A stretch of 64,000 nt of DNA from the NCBI RefSeq assembly GCF_900604355.1, contig NZ_UWOE01000001.1, positions 1,116,001 through 1,180,000 of the forward strand. Reading direction: 5' to 3'. Each line of letters starts with the position of its first letter. Positions within the stretch are counted from its first letter, which is position 1. Made by a program: the position numbers and the translations under genes. The notes beneath the pieces are model-generated. The model was given only the letters and a program-made list of their open reading frames with translations. It had not been told where the DNA came from and made no database searches. The stretch comes from Luxibacter massiliensis (lineage in GTDB: Bacteria; Bacillota; Clostridia; Lachnospirales; Lachnospiraceae). Below, in pieces: positions 17,500 to 26,314 of the stretch.

Positions 17500-18285
17500 A
17501 TGGTCGTATTTGTGGGGGCAGGCCCCGGGGCAGAAGATCTGATTACTGTGAGAGGACAGAGGCTGTTGGCCCAGGCCGATATTATTGTATATGCGGGTTC
17601 CCTCGTAAATCCTGGCCTGCTGGATATCAAAAAACAAAACTGCCGTGTATATAATAGTGCCTATATGACCCTGGAGGAAGTGTTAGATGTCATGATACAG
17701 GGGGAGAGGGACAATAAAAGGGTGGTGCGGCTCCACACAGGCGACCCTTGTCTGTACGGCGCAGTCCGGGAGCAGATGGATGGACTGGAGAAGGCGGGGG
17801 TTGCCTATGAGGTATGCCCGGGCGTCAGTTCCTTCTGCGGGGCGGCCGCAGCTCTTGGGGCAGAGTATACTCTGCCTGGAATTTCCCAGTCTGTTGTGAT
17901 TACCAGGATGGCGGGCAGGACTGCGGTGCCCCAAAAAGAATCCATAAAAGACTTTGCCGCACATCAGGCGACTATGGTGGTTTTTCTGAGCACAGGCATG
18001 CTGCCCGCCCTCGCCGCAGAACTTCAGGCAGGGGGGTATGCTTCGGAGACTCCGGCGGCTATTGTCTATAAAGCCTCATGGCCCGATGAGAAAGTGCTGC
18101 GCTGTACTGTGGGCACCCTGGCAGATACAGCCAGGCGGGAGGGAATCACAAAGACAGCCTTGATTGTAATAGGGGATATTTTAGGGGGAGGGTATGAGCG
18201 GTCAAAGCTGTATGACCCTACCTTTGGCACAGAGTTCCGCAGTGCGGTGAAAGGAGAGGGGACAGATGGGACAGATCCAGAATAA
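17500..18285 (+). CDS. cbiF: Cobalt-precorrin-4 C11-methyltransferase CbiF
   Basis: This enzyme methylates C11. The 261-residue protein has VVFVGAGPGAEDLITVRG, the DIIVYAGSLVNPGLL segment and LHTGDPCLYGAVREQMDGL, all CobM/CbiF hallmarks. It starts immediately after the cbiL stop and follows a GGAGGG site. The next gene may overlap its end, depending on the start chosen. Confidence 0.95.
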   Translation: MVVFVGAGPGAEDLITVRGQRLLAQADIIVYAGSLVNPGLLDIKKQNCRVYNSAYMTLEEVLDVMIQGERDNKRVVRLHTGDPCLYGAVREQMDGLEKAGVAYEVCPGVSSFCGAAAALGAEYTLPGISQSVVITRMAGRTAVPQKESIKDFAAHQATMVVFLSTGMLPALAAELQAGGYASETPAAIVYKASWPDEKVLRCTVGTLADTARREGITKTALIVIGDILGGGYERSKLYDPTFGTEFRSAVKGEGTDGTDPE

Positions 18286-18316
18286 CAGACAGGGAGAAGG
18301 GGAGAGGGAAGATGCA

Positions 18317-19060
18317 ATGAAGCGAAAGCCAGGCTGTGTATATGCTGTAGGACTGGGACCGGGAGCGGGCCGGGGCCTTACCCAGGAGGCAAAGGATGTT
18401 CTGGGGCGCTGCCAGGTAGTTGTAGGATATACAGTGTATGTGGATTTGATAAAGGCAGCATACCCTGATAAAATTTATTTGACAACGCCTATGACCCAGG
18501 AGGCAAAACGCTGCCGGATGGCCCTGGACGAGGCGGCTGCGGGCCGCGATACTGCGGTAATATGCAGCGGGGATGCAGGGATCTACGGCATGGCCGGACT
18601 GCTCTATGAGACAGCCCAGGACTATCCTGGGGCAAAGATCCAGGTCGTGCCGGGAATTACGGCGGCTACCGGGGGGGCCGCGGTCCTGGGGGCCCCGCTC
18701 ATGCATGATTTTGCAGTCATCAGCCTGAGTGACCTTTTGACACCCTGGGAGAAGATTGAGAGGCGGATCAGGGCGGCGGCTATGGCAGATTTCGTTGTTT
18801 GCCTGTACAATCCCTCCAGCCGCAAACGCCGGGATTATCTGAGAAAAGCCTGTGAATACATGCTGGAATATAAGAATCCAGAGACCGTCTGCGGCATTGT
18901 CCAGAATATTGGAAGAGATGGGGAGACTGGCAGGACAATGACACTGAAAGAGCTCAAAGATACAGAGACTGACATGTTCACAACTGTGTTTATCGGCAAT
19001 GAGCAGACAAAGCTGATAAATGGAAAAATGGTGACGCCAAGAGGATATTGCAATGTGTAA
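18317..19060 (+). CDS. cbiH: Cobalt-precorrin-3 C17-methyltransferase CbiH
   Basis: CbiH methylates C17 and drives ring contraction. From the ATG at 18317 it is 247 residues, the normal length, beginning MKRKPGCVYAVGLGPGAG. Family motifs VICSGDAGIYGMAGLLYE, VVPGITAATGGAAVLGAP and FVVCLYNPSSRKR are present. A longer reading from 18266 would add a polar 17-residue leader and overlap cbiF; it cannot be excluded, since the ribosome binding site of the shorter form is only moderate (GAGGGAAG). Confidence 0.93.
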   Translation: MKRKPGCVYAVGLGPGAGRGLTQEAKDVLGRCQVVVGYTVYVDLIKAAYPDKIYLTTPMTQEAKRCRMALDEAAAGRDTAVICSGDAGIYGMAGLLYETAQDYPGAKIQVVPGITAATGGAAVLGAPLMHDFAVISLSDLLTPWEKIERRIRAAAMADFVVCLYNPSSRKRRDYLRKACEYMLEYKNPETVCGIVQNIGRDGETGRTMTLKELKDTETDMFTTVFIGNEQTKLINGKMVTPRGYCNV

Positions 19061-20264
19061 AGAGAAGCGCAGAGTGTATTTGACAGGAATTGGGACAGGC
19101 GGTTATCATACACTGACTATCGAGGCAGAGAATATTATCAAAGGATGCAGCTGTATCATCGGGGCTGAGCGTATGGTCAGGGCATTGGAGCAGTTTCAGA
19201 AACCTGTATACATATCTTACAGGCCGGAAGAAATCAGAGGTTTTTTGGATGCCCATCCCGAATATCCCTGTGCTGTAGTAGCCTTGTCAGGGGACACGGG
19301 ATTTTACAGTGGGGCAAAGGGGTTGGAAGAAGCCTTAAAAGACTACGAAACTGTCCGGATTCCCGGGATCTCTTCTGTCGCCTGCCTGGCTGCAAGGCTG
19401 GGGATTCCATGGGAAGATGCGGGATTTGTCAGCGCCCATGGGAGAGGGCAGAATTATATCCATGGGATTGCACATAGAGAAAAGACGTTCCTTTTACTGG
19501 GGGGGAAGGGCAGTGGTGATAGCTTCTGCCAGAAGATAAAGGAGTATGGCCTGACGGATGTGGAAATCATTGTGGGGCAAAGGCTTTCTTATGAAGATGA
19601 GGCTGTGCTTAACAGGACCGGAAGCACTATAAGGCCAGAGGATTTTTCTGGGCTGGATGCGGTTTTCATCAGGAACCCGGCTCCAGACAGGTATGCCATG
19701 GGACATCTTGAAGATGAAGAGCTGATCCGCGGGAAAGTACCTATGACGAAGGCGGAAGTCCGGGCGGTGAGCATCGCCAAGCTCCATCTTACCCGGGATG
19801 CAGTGCTCTACGATATTGGCGCCGGTACAGGTTCAGTTTCCATAGAGGCGGCCTTGTTATCCGGGGAAATCCGGGTATATGCGGTTGAGAAAAACCCTGA
19901 GGGCGTTGCCCTGATCCACAAAAACAGAAAAAAATTCAAGTGTGACGGCATAGAGGTTATAGAAGGAGAGGCGCCTGAGGCGCTGAAGAGCCTCCCCCCT
20001 CCCAGCCATGTTTTTATTGGGGGAAGCTCTGGGAATCTATGCGAGATCATAGGGGCGGCCAGGGAGAAAAATGCGAAAGCCAGAATCGTCATCAATGCTA
20101 TCTCCCTGGAGACAGTTTCAGAGGCTGTAAAAGCGGCAAAGGAGGGACTGCTTGCAGACCCGGAGTTTGTACAGATAGCGGCGGCGCGGTCAAGGAAGCT
20201 GGGGAGCTACCATATGATGACAGCAATGAACCCTATCTATGTGATTTCAGACGGAAAGGAGTAG
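19053..20264 (+). CDS. cbiET: Fused precorrin-6B methyltransferase/decarboxylase CbiET (CobL-like)
   Basis: This protein joins C5/C15 methylation and C12 side-chain decarboxylation of cobalt-precorrin-6B/7. Residues about 1-195 are the CbiE tetrapyrrole methylase (VYLTGIGTGGYHTLTIEA; VVALSGDTGFYSGAKGL). Residues about 200-403 are the CbiT Rossmann methyltransferase (TKAEVRAVSIAKL; LYDIGAGTGSVSIEAALL; VFIGGSSGNL). Both halves look intact. It overlaps cbiH by 8 bases. Fusion of CbiE and CbiT is common in Firmicutes. Confidence 0.95.
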   Translation: MCKEKRRVYLTGIGTGGYHTLTIEAENIIKGCSCIIGAERMVRALEQFQKPVYISYRPEEIRGFLDAHPEYPCAVVALSGDTGFYSGAKGLEEALKDYETVRIPGISSVACLAARLGIPWEDAGFVSAHGRGQNYIHGIAHREKTFLLLGGKGSGDSFCQKIKEYGLTDVEIIVGQRLSYEDEAVLNRTGSTIRPEDFSGLDAVFIRNPAPDRYAMGHLEDEELIRGKVPMTKAEVRAVSIAKLHLTRDAVLYDIGAGTGSVSIEAALLSGEIRVYAVEKNPEGVALIHKNRKKFKCDGIEVIEGEAPEALKSLPPPSHVFIGGSSGNLCEIIGAAREKNAKARIVINAISLETVSEAVKAAKEGLLADPEFVQIAAARSRKLGSYHMMTAMNPIYVISDGKE

Positions 20265-20268
20265 GCCT

Positions 20269-21666
20269 ATGGACACAGCGGCCTTTCTTGTGGCTGCACC
20301 TGCCAGCGGCAGCGGCAAGACAATACTTACCTGTGCCCTTCTGTCGGCTTTTCAGCAGAGGGGGATTAAGACGGCCGCATGTAAATGCGGGCCTGACTAT
20401 ATTGACCCTATGTTCCACAGAGAAGTGCTGGGTGTTGAGTCAGTGAACCTGGATTTGTATCTCTGTGGGAGAGAGGCAATGAAAAATTTGTTCAGAGAGC
20501 ATGTATGTGGTTCGCAGGCGGTTGTGGCGGAAGGTGTGATGGGATATTATGACGGGATGGCCTTGGATTCAAGCCAGGCCAGCACCTACGATGTGGCACG
20601 TACCCTGGGGCTTCCTGTCATATTGGCTGTAAACTGCAGGGGCATGTCCCTGTCTGTACTGCCCCTCATATTAGGGATCATTGAATTTCAAAAGGACAGC
20701 AATATTCAGGGAATTTTGCTGAACCGGGTATCCCACATGCTGTACCCAAGGATGAAAAATCTCATTGAGGATGGACTGAAGGCCAGGGGATACCATATCC
20801 CTGTAGTGGGGTATCTTCCCCAGCAGGAAGCCTTTTCCCTGAAGAGCCGCCATCTGGGGCTTGTGACACCCGGGGAGCTTAAAAATCTCCGCAGCCAACT
20901 CTCAGAAGCCGGCAGGATCGTAAGCAATACAGTAGATCTGGAGCTGCTGCTTCAAATAGGAAGACAAGCACACCTGGGGGATGGACGGCCCGGCCCGGCC
21001 CAGGAGGCCTTCCAGGCCAGGGAGGGAAAAATACGGATTGGAATTGCAAAGGATGAGGCTTTCTGCTTTTATTATAAAGACAATTTAAGACTGCTTGAAA
21101 AGCTGGGGTGCGAGCTCGTTGCGTTTAGTCCCCTGGGGGACAAAAAGCTGCCTGGAGGCATCAGGGGACTGCTCCTGGGGGGCGGGTATCCCGAGCTTTT
21201 TGCAAAGGAGCTGGAGTCCAACCAAACCATGAGGCGCAGCATTCAGAGCGCTGTGGCGGGGGGGATGCCCTGTCTGGCAGAATGCGGAGGGTTTATGTAC
21301 CTTCATGAAGAGATGGAAGGGAAGGACGGCGCCTGGCACACCATGGCGGGAGCCATCCCGGGCCGCGCCGTAAGGACAGACAAGCTGGTGCGTTTCGGGT
21401 ATATAGAACTTCACGCCAGGCAGAAGGGCGCTTTTCTGGATCTAGGGGAAACCATACGGGCACATGAATTTCATTATTGGGACAGTACAGATAATGGTTC
21501 TGCCTGCCTGGCAGTAAAGCCAGATGGCCGCAGGTCCTATCCATGTATGCACATGGAGGGGAATTTGTTTGCAGGATTCCCACATATACACTTTTATTCC
21601 CATCCCCAGTTTGCTGAGAGGTTTGTAAAGTGCTGCCGGGGCGTGGAAGGGAGGGATGTACCATGA
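20269..21666 (+). CDS. cbiA: Cobyrinate a,c-diamide synthase CbiA
   Basis: CbiA amidates the a and c acetate side chains of cobyrinate using glutamine and ATP. The 465-residue protein has an N-terminal dethiobiotin-synthetase-like domain (AAPASGSGKTILTCALL; KCGPDYIDPMFH) and a C-terminal class I-like amidotransferase domain with the nucleophile Cys in CLAECGGFMYL and a His in FPHIHFYSHP. It starts 4 bases after cbiET, and its stop overlaps the cobT start. Confidence 0.96.
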   Translation: MDTAAFLVAAPASGSGKTILTCALLSAFQQRGIKTAACKCGPDYIDPMFHREVLGVESVNLDLYLCGREAMKNLFREHVCGSQAVVAEGVMGYYDGMALDSSQASTYDVARTLGLPVILAVNCRGMSLSVLPLILGIIEFQKDSNIQGILLNRVSHMLYPRMKNLIEDGLKARGYHIPVVGYLPQQEAFSLKSRHLGLVTPGELKNLRSQLSEAGRIVSNTVDLELLLQIGRQAHLGDGRPGPAQEAFQAREGKIRIGIAKDEAFCFYYKDNLRLLEKLGCELVAFSPLGDKKLPGGIRGLLLGGGYPELFAKELESNQTMRRSIQSAVAGGMPCLAECGGFMYLHEEMEGKDGAWHTMAGAIPGRAVRTDKLVRFGYIELHARQKGAFLDLGETIRAHEFHYWDSTDNGSACLAVKPDGRRSYPCMHMEGNLFAGFPHIHFYSHPQFAERFVKCCRGVEGRDVP

Positions 21667-22733
21667 CAGGGACAATCACACTTGAGGAACTAAAGGAAGA
21701 GATTAAGCCGGCTGATGCCCGCAGCCAGGAAGAGGCAAAACTGCGCTGGATGTCTGTGGCAAAGCCTTTGTTCAGCCTTGGAAAGCTGGAGGACGCCGTG
21801 ATACGGATGGCAGGCATAAAGGGTACGGCTGACTTTGAATTGAAAAAAAAGGGCCTTGTTATTATGTGTGCGGATAACGGGGTGGTGGCTGAGGGGATCA
21901 CCCAGACAGGCCAGGAGGTCACTGCGGCAGTGGCTGGTAATTTTAAGAAAAAAGCCGCCAGTGTGGCAATTATGGGCGAACTGGCAGGGGTAGACCTATT
22001 CCCGGTGGACATTGGGATGGTATCAGATGTGCCCTCTGTCACCAGGCCAGAGTATAAGGTGGCTTACGGAACCCGGAATTTTGCAGAAGAACCGGCCATG
22101 ACAGAAGTCCAGGTGTGGGAAGCCATCCAGGTGGGCATCCATATGGTTTCTGTTTTAAAGGGACAGGGGTATGATCTTCTGGCTACCGGGGAGATGGGCA
22201 TTGGCAACACGGCAACCAGCAGCGCTGTGGCGGCAGTACTTTTAGATAAAAGTCCGGGGGAAGTAACCGGCAAAGGGGCAGGCCTGACGGATGCAGGCCT
22301 GGAGAAAAAAATCGGGGTGATTGAGAAGGCTATCCGGCTGCACAGGCCGGACAAACAGGATGTGCTAGATGTACTGGCTAAGGTAGGCGGATTGGATATT
22401 GCCGGCCTTACAGGAGTATTTTTGGGGGGAGCCTACTTACGCATCCCCGTTTTAGTCGATGGCTTTATATCCGCCGCGGCCGCCCTGTGCGCCTGCCGCC
22501 TTGTGCCAAATGTGGGGGATTATCTTATGGCCTCTCATGTATCAAAAGAGCCGGCGGGAAGAATGCTTCTGGACGCCCTTTGCCTCTCCCCCCTGCTGGA
22601 CTGTGATATGTGTCTGGGAGAGGGAAGCGGCGCAGTTGCCGCTGTCCCCCTCCTGGAGATGGGACTGTCTGTGTACAGAAGGATGAGTACTTTTAAAGAA
22701 ACTAATATACGGCAATATGAAGTACTTAAGTAA
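21663..22733 (+). CDS. cobT: Nicotinate-nucleotide:dimethylbenzimidazole phosphoribosyltransferase CobT
   Basis: CobT makes the alpha-ribazole phosphate used as lower ligand. The 356-residue protein has the conserved IMCADNGVVAEGITQTGQ and GEMGIGNTATSSAV motifs; the catalytic Glu lies in CLGEGSGAVAA near the C terminus. The ATG at 21663 overlaps the cbiA stop (ATGA) and is preceded by GGAGGG. No gene for the base (bluB or bza) is in the window, so the lower ligand or its precursor must come from elsewhere. Confidence 0.95.
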   Translation: MTGTITLEELKEEIKPADARSQEEAKLRWMSVAKPLFSLGKLEDAVIRMAGIKGTADFELKKKGLVIMCADNGVVAEGITQTGQEVTAAVAGNFKKKAASVAIMGELAGVDLFPVDIGMVSDVPSVTRPEYKVAYGTRNFAEEPAMTEVQVWEAIQVGIHMVSVLKGQGYDLLATGEMGIGNTATSSAVAAVLLDKSPGEVTGKGAGLTDAGLEKKIGVIEKAIRLHRPDKQDVLDVLAKVGGLDIAGLTGVFLGGAYLRIPVLVDGFISAAAALCACRLVPNVGDYLMASHVSKEPAGRMLLDALCLSPLLDCDMCLGEGSGAVAAVPLLEMGLSVYRRMSTFKETNIRQYEVLK

Positions 22734-22771
22734 GCAGTAAAGCCTGCAGCGCCTGAAAGGAGTAAAGGACA

Positions 22772-23530
22772 ATGTACCTGCTGAAATCTTGTGTGATTGC
22801 GTTTTCTATGTATTCCAAAATTCCCATGCCCAGGGTGGAGTGGAGTGAGAAAAATATGAAATATGCCATGTGCTTTTTCCCGGCTGTGGGTGTGGTGCTG
22901 GGGGCCATAGAAATAATTGTGGGAGGCTTTTTGCTGAAAATGGGGGCCAGTCCCCTGCTTTTCGGGGCGGTGATGACACTTCTGCCAGTGTTGGTGACAG
23001 GGGGGATCCATATGGACGGATTTATGGATACTATGGATGCACTGAACTCTTATGGCACGAAGGAAAAAAAACTGGCCATACTGAAAGATTCCCATTCGGG
23101 GGCCTTTGCGGTCCTGGGCCTTTGCTGCTATTTTCTCTGGAGTACAGCTATGTGGGGGGAGGCCAAAGCAGCTATGCTGCCTGTACTGGGGGGCAGCTGC
23201 GTGCTGTCCCGCTCCTTGAGCGGCTTTTCTGTCATGGCCTTCCCGCCGGCCAGAGATTCAGGGCTGGCCAGGACATTCCAGGATGGCGCCAGCAGAAAAA
23301 GGGCGGGAATTTTCCTCATATGCTGGGTTCTTTGCTCAGGAGCGTTTGTGCTTTTGGCAGACATCGTTCTGGGCGGGGCAGTCCTTATTGCCAGTATCCT
23401 TGTATTTCTGTATTACAGGCGGGTCTGTACGGTACAGTTTGGGGGAATAACCGGAGATTTGGCGGGATACTTCCTGGAATTGTGTGAGCTGGCCGCTCTG
23501 AGTGCTGTGGTCATTGTACAGAAGGTATGA
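22772..23530 (+). CDS. cobS: Adenosylcobinamide-GDP ribazoletransferase CobS
   Basis: CobS is the integral membrane cobalamin synthase joining adenosylcobinamide-GDP and alpha-ribazole. The 252-residue protein has the N-terminal SMYSKIPMPRVEW, the diagnostic GGIHMDGFMDTMDAL with KLAILKDSHSGAFAVLG, and about six membrane helices. A GAAAGGAG site precedes the ATG. It is the membrane-bound end point of the nucleotide-loop branch. Confidence 0.95.
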   Translation: MYLLKSCVIAFSMYSKIPMPRVEWSEKNMKYAMCFFPAVGVVLGAIEIIVGGFLLKMGASPLLFGAVMTLLPVLVTGGIHMDGFMDTMDALNSYGTKEKKLAILKDSHSGAFAVLGLCCYFLWSTAMWGEAKAAMLPVLGGSCVLSRSLSGFSVMAFPPARDSGLARTFQDGASRKRAGIFLICWVLCSGAFVLLADIVLGGAVLIASILVFLYYRRVCTVQFGGITGDLAGYFLELCELAALSAVVIVQKV

Positions 23531-23618
23531 CCAAGGCGGTAAATTGCCAGGCGTGCTCTAAAATAGAAACATAGGCGTAGCAATAAAGTTATTAAATGTA
23601 CTGACAGGGAGAAGAAAT

Positions 23619-24227
23619 ATGAAGATTGTATTAATCAGGCATTTCAGGACACCGGGTAATCTGCAGAAGCGGTACATAGGCCGCACAGATGAGTCCCTTC
23701 TTGAGGAAGAGGGCCTGCCTGTCCGGGCAGGGAGGCTTAGGCGGCGTATTCTTAAAGCCGGGCCCGTAGATAAAGTGGCAGTCAGCCCTATGAAGCGGTG
23801 CAGGCAGAGCGCGGCACTTTTATTTCCAGAGCATGAACCGTTGCCCTGCCAGGATTTGAGGGAGTGTGATTTTGGTATTTTTGAGGGTAAGAATTATAAA
23901 GAGCTGCAGGGAAGCAGCGCCTATCAGGCATGGCTGGATTCTGGCGGAACCATTCCTTTTCCTTCTGGAGAAGGGCACGAAGATTTTAAAAGGCGGTGCA
24001 GGAGAGGGTTTGAGGAAGTACTTCTTCAGTTTTGCGGGGCAAAGGCCAGATATGGGGCTATTATCCTCCACGGTGGTACAATAATGGCAGTCATGTCTGG
24101 CTTTGACAGAGAAAAAAGAGGTTTTTACAGCTGGCAGGCAGAAAACGGAGGAGGCTATATAGTGACGCTGGATGAAATGGCCTGGAACCAGGGAAAAAAG
24201 ATATTTAGGGAGATTGAGCGGTTATGA
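23619..24227 (+). CDS. cobC: Alpha-ribazole phosphatase CobC (histidine phosphatase family)
   Basis: This 202-residue phosphoglycerate-mutase-fold protein has the catalytic motif LIRHFRTPGN, the acid/base Glu in LRECDFGIFEG and the second His in IILHGGTIMAV. Family members at this position remove the 5' phosphate from alpha-ribazole-P or adenosylcobalamin-P. It is placed between cobS and cbiB and overlaps the latter by 4 bases, which supports CobC over a generic phosphatase. Confidence 0.88.
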   Translation: MKIVLIRHFRTPGNLQKRYIGRTDESLLEEEGLPVRAGRLRRRILKAGPVDKVAVSPMKRCRQSAALLFPEHEPLPCQDLRECDFGIFEGKNYKELQGSSAYQAWLDSGGTIPFPSGEGHEDFKRRCRRGFEEVLLQFCGAKARYGAIILHGGTIMAVMSGFDREKRGFYSWQAENGGGYIVTLDEMAWNQGKKIFREIERL

Positions 24228-25189
24228 TGACATTGATGGCCTGCGGTACAGGGTTTGTATTAGACTTTTTATTCGGGGACCCGCCTTGGCCCTGGCATCC
24301 GGTGCGGCTCATAGGCGCCCTGATATCTGCCCTGGAAAAGGCCCTGCGCAGAATTTTCGGAGAGGAAAAGGATGGTCTCTTAAAGGCAGGGGCAGTCCTC
24401 TGCGTGGCAGTGCTCCTTATTTCAACAGTGGTCCCTGCCATATTGCTCTGGACTGCAGGCAGGCTGCATGGGGGAATTCAGTTTATTTTGGAGAGTTTTT
24501 GGTGCTACCAGCTTCTGGCTGCCAAGTCACTGAAACAGGAGAGTATGAAAGTATATGGCCGGGTCAAGGAGGGAGACCTGCCCGGAGCCAGGAAGGCCCT
24601 TTCTATGATTGTGGGGCGGGATACGGAAAACCTGGATGAGGCAGGAGTAGTCAGGGCGGCAGTGGAGACTGTGGCAGAAAATACATCGGATGGCGTGGCT
24701 GCCCCTCTTTTGTTTATGATGATAGGGGGGGCCCCTCTGGGATTTTTTTATAAAGCGGCTAACACGATGGATTCCATGGTAGGCTATAAAAATGAGCAGT
24801 ATATATACCTGGGCCGGTGGGCGGCGAAGCTGGACGACGTACTAAATTATATCCCTTCCAGGCTGTCCGCTGTATTGATGACAGGAGCTGCCTGGATTCT
24901 TGGCCTGGACGGCAGGGGCGCCTGGAGAATATACAGGCGGGACCGGAGAAAACATGCCAGTCCCAATTCGGCCCAGACAGAAGCTACCTGCGCGGGCGCC
25001 CTGGGAATCCGGCTGGCAGGGGACGCATGGTATTTTGGGAAGCTGCACAAGAAAGAGTATATAGGCGACCCTGGCAGGGAACCTGAGGCGGAGGATATTC
25101 CCCGTGCAAACCGGCTGATGTACGGCACGGCGGTGCTTACGTTCATATTCGCGGCAGGGGCCAGGTTCCTGGCAGTATACAAATTGTGA
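24224..25189 (+). CDS. cbiB: Adenosylcobinamide-phosphate synthase CbiB
   Basis: CbiB attaches aminopropanol (phosphate) to adenosylcobyric acid at the membrane. The 321-residue protein has FLFGDPPWPWHPVRLIG at the N terminus, then VETVAENTSDGVAAPLLF, FYKAANTMDSMVGYKNEQY and HASPNSAQTEAT, all CbiB/CobD-family signatures. Four or five hydrophobic segments are visible. The ATG overlaps the cobC stop. Confidence 0.95.
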   Translation: MMTLMACGTGFVLDFLFGDPPWPWHPVRLIGALISALEKALRRIFGEEKDGLLKAGAVLCVAVLLISTVVPAILLWTAGRLHGGIQFILESFWCYQLLAAKSLKQESMKVYGRVKEGDLPGARKALSMIVGRDTENLDEAGVVRAAVETVAENTSDGVAAPLLFMMIGGAPLGFFYKAANTMDSMVGYKNEQYIYLGRWAAKLDDVLNYIPSRLSAVLMTGAAWILGLDGRGAWRIYRRDRRKHASPNSAQTEATCAGALGIRLAGDAWYFGKLHKKEYIGDPGREPEAEDIPRANRLMYGTAVLTFIFAAGARFLAVYKL

Positions 25190-25262
25190 CGCACATCTTG
25201 CCAAAAGCAATGTTCAGACGCATATCTGGCAGGTGATTTCAGCACAGGAGGTTAAATTACAC

Positions 25263-26312
25263 ATGGATTATGGGCATGGCGGAGACATATATACATACCA
25301 AGGGATGACAGACTTTTCGACTAATATTAATCCTCTGGGCCCCTCTTCTGAGGTACTTAGGACAGCCAGGGAGAGCCTGGCACATATAGGGGAGTACCCG
25401 GACAGCAGATGCAGGGAGTTAGTTGAGGCGCTGTCAAAAAAGGAGGGGATACCGGGGGAAACGGTGGTGCCCGGCAATGGAGCCGCAGATTTAATCTTTT
25501 CTCTTGTATTTGCAAAGAAGCCGAAGAAAGCGGTCCTGACAATCCCCTCTTTTCTGGAGTATGAACAGGCATTAGAGGCGGCGGGGTGCGAAATCGTGTA
25601 TGCCCGCCTGCATGAGGAGGAAAATTTCTGCCTGACAGAAAGGTATCTGGATCAGCTGACAGAGGGCGTAGATTTGATTTTTTTGTGCTCCCCCGACAAT
25701 CCCTCGGGGCAGGCAATAGAAAAGGCGCTTCTGGAAAAAATCGTCCAGAAATGTGTGGATCTGCAGATTACCGTGGTGCTGGATCAATGTTTTTATGAAT
25801 TTATGGAAGACCAGGGGCAGGTGATGGCCGCCAGGGAAGCTATAAAGATTCCCAATATTTTTCTTCTCAGGGCTTTTACGAAGATGTATGCCCTGCCTGG
25901 GCTGCGGGTGGGGTATGGGATCAGCGGAAATCAAGAGTTGTTAAAACGGCTGGAGTCTGCAAGGCAGCCATGGAGCGTGTCAGGGGTGGCCCAGGCGGCT
26001 GCCTGTGCGGCTTTAGAGGATCAGGAAAGAGTTGTCAGGACTAGAAATTTTGTGAGCGAGGAGCGGAAAATGATGGAAAAAGAACTGGAAAGAATAGGAG
26101 TCAGGTATTTTCCGCCCTCTGCAAATTATATGCTGCTGAAGAGCAAATATGATTTATTCAGGCTTCTGAAGGCGAAAAAGATTTTAATCAGGGACTGCAG
26201 CAATTACCGGGGACTGAAAAAAGGATATTATAGGATTGCTGTGAAAGGCCGCCAGGAGAATCGTCAGCTAATTGAGGCTCTGGAGGAAATCTACAAGGAA
26301 GGCAGGGCGTAA
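25263..26312 (+). CDS. cobD: Threonine-phosphate decarboxylase CobD (PLP-dependent)
   Basis: This enzyme decarboxylates L-threonine-phosphate to (R)-1-amino-2-propanol phosphate for CbiB. The 349-residue aspartate-aminotransferase-fold protein begins HGGDIYTYQGMTDFSTNINP, typical of the CobD type. The PLP lysine is in RAFTKMYALPGLRVGYG. The start is the ATG at 25263; the AGGAGG at 25244-25249 is a little far (about 13 bases), and a GTG at 25233 is a weaker option. Its position between cbiB and cbiP supports this role over histidinol-phosphate aminotransferase. Confidence 0.92.
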   Translation: MDYGHGGDIYTYQGMTDFSTNINPLGPSSEVLRTARESLAHIGEYPDSRCRELVEALSKKEGIPGETVVPGNGAADLIFSLVFAKKPKKAVLTIPSFLEYEQALEAAGCEIVYARLHEEENFCLTERYLDQLTEGVDLIFLCSPDNPSGQAIEKALLEKIVQKCVDLQITVVLDQCFYEFMEDQGQVMAAREAIKIPNIFLLRAFTKMYALPGLRVGYGISGNQELLKRLESARQPWSVSGVAQAAACAALEDQERVVRTRNFVSEERKMMEKELERIGVRYFPPSANYMLLKSKYDLFRLLKAKKILIRDCSNYRGLKKGYYRIAVKGRQENRQLIEALEEIYKEGRA

Positions 26313-26314
26313 AT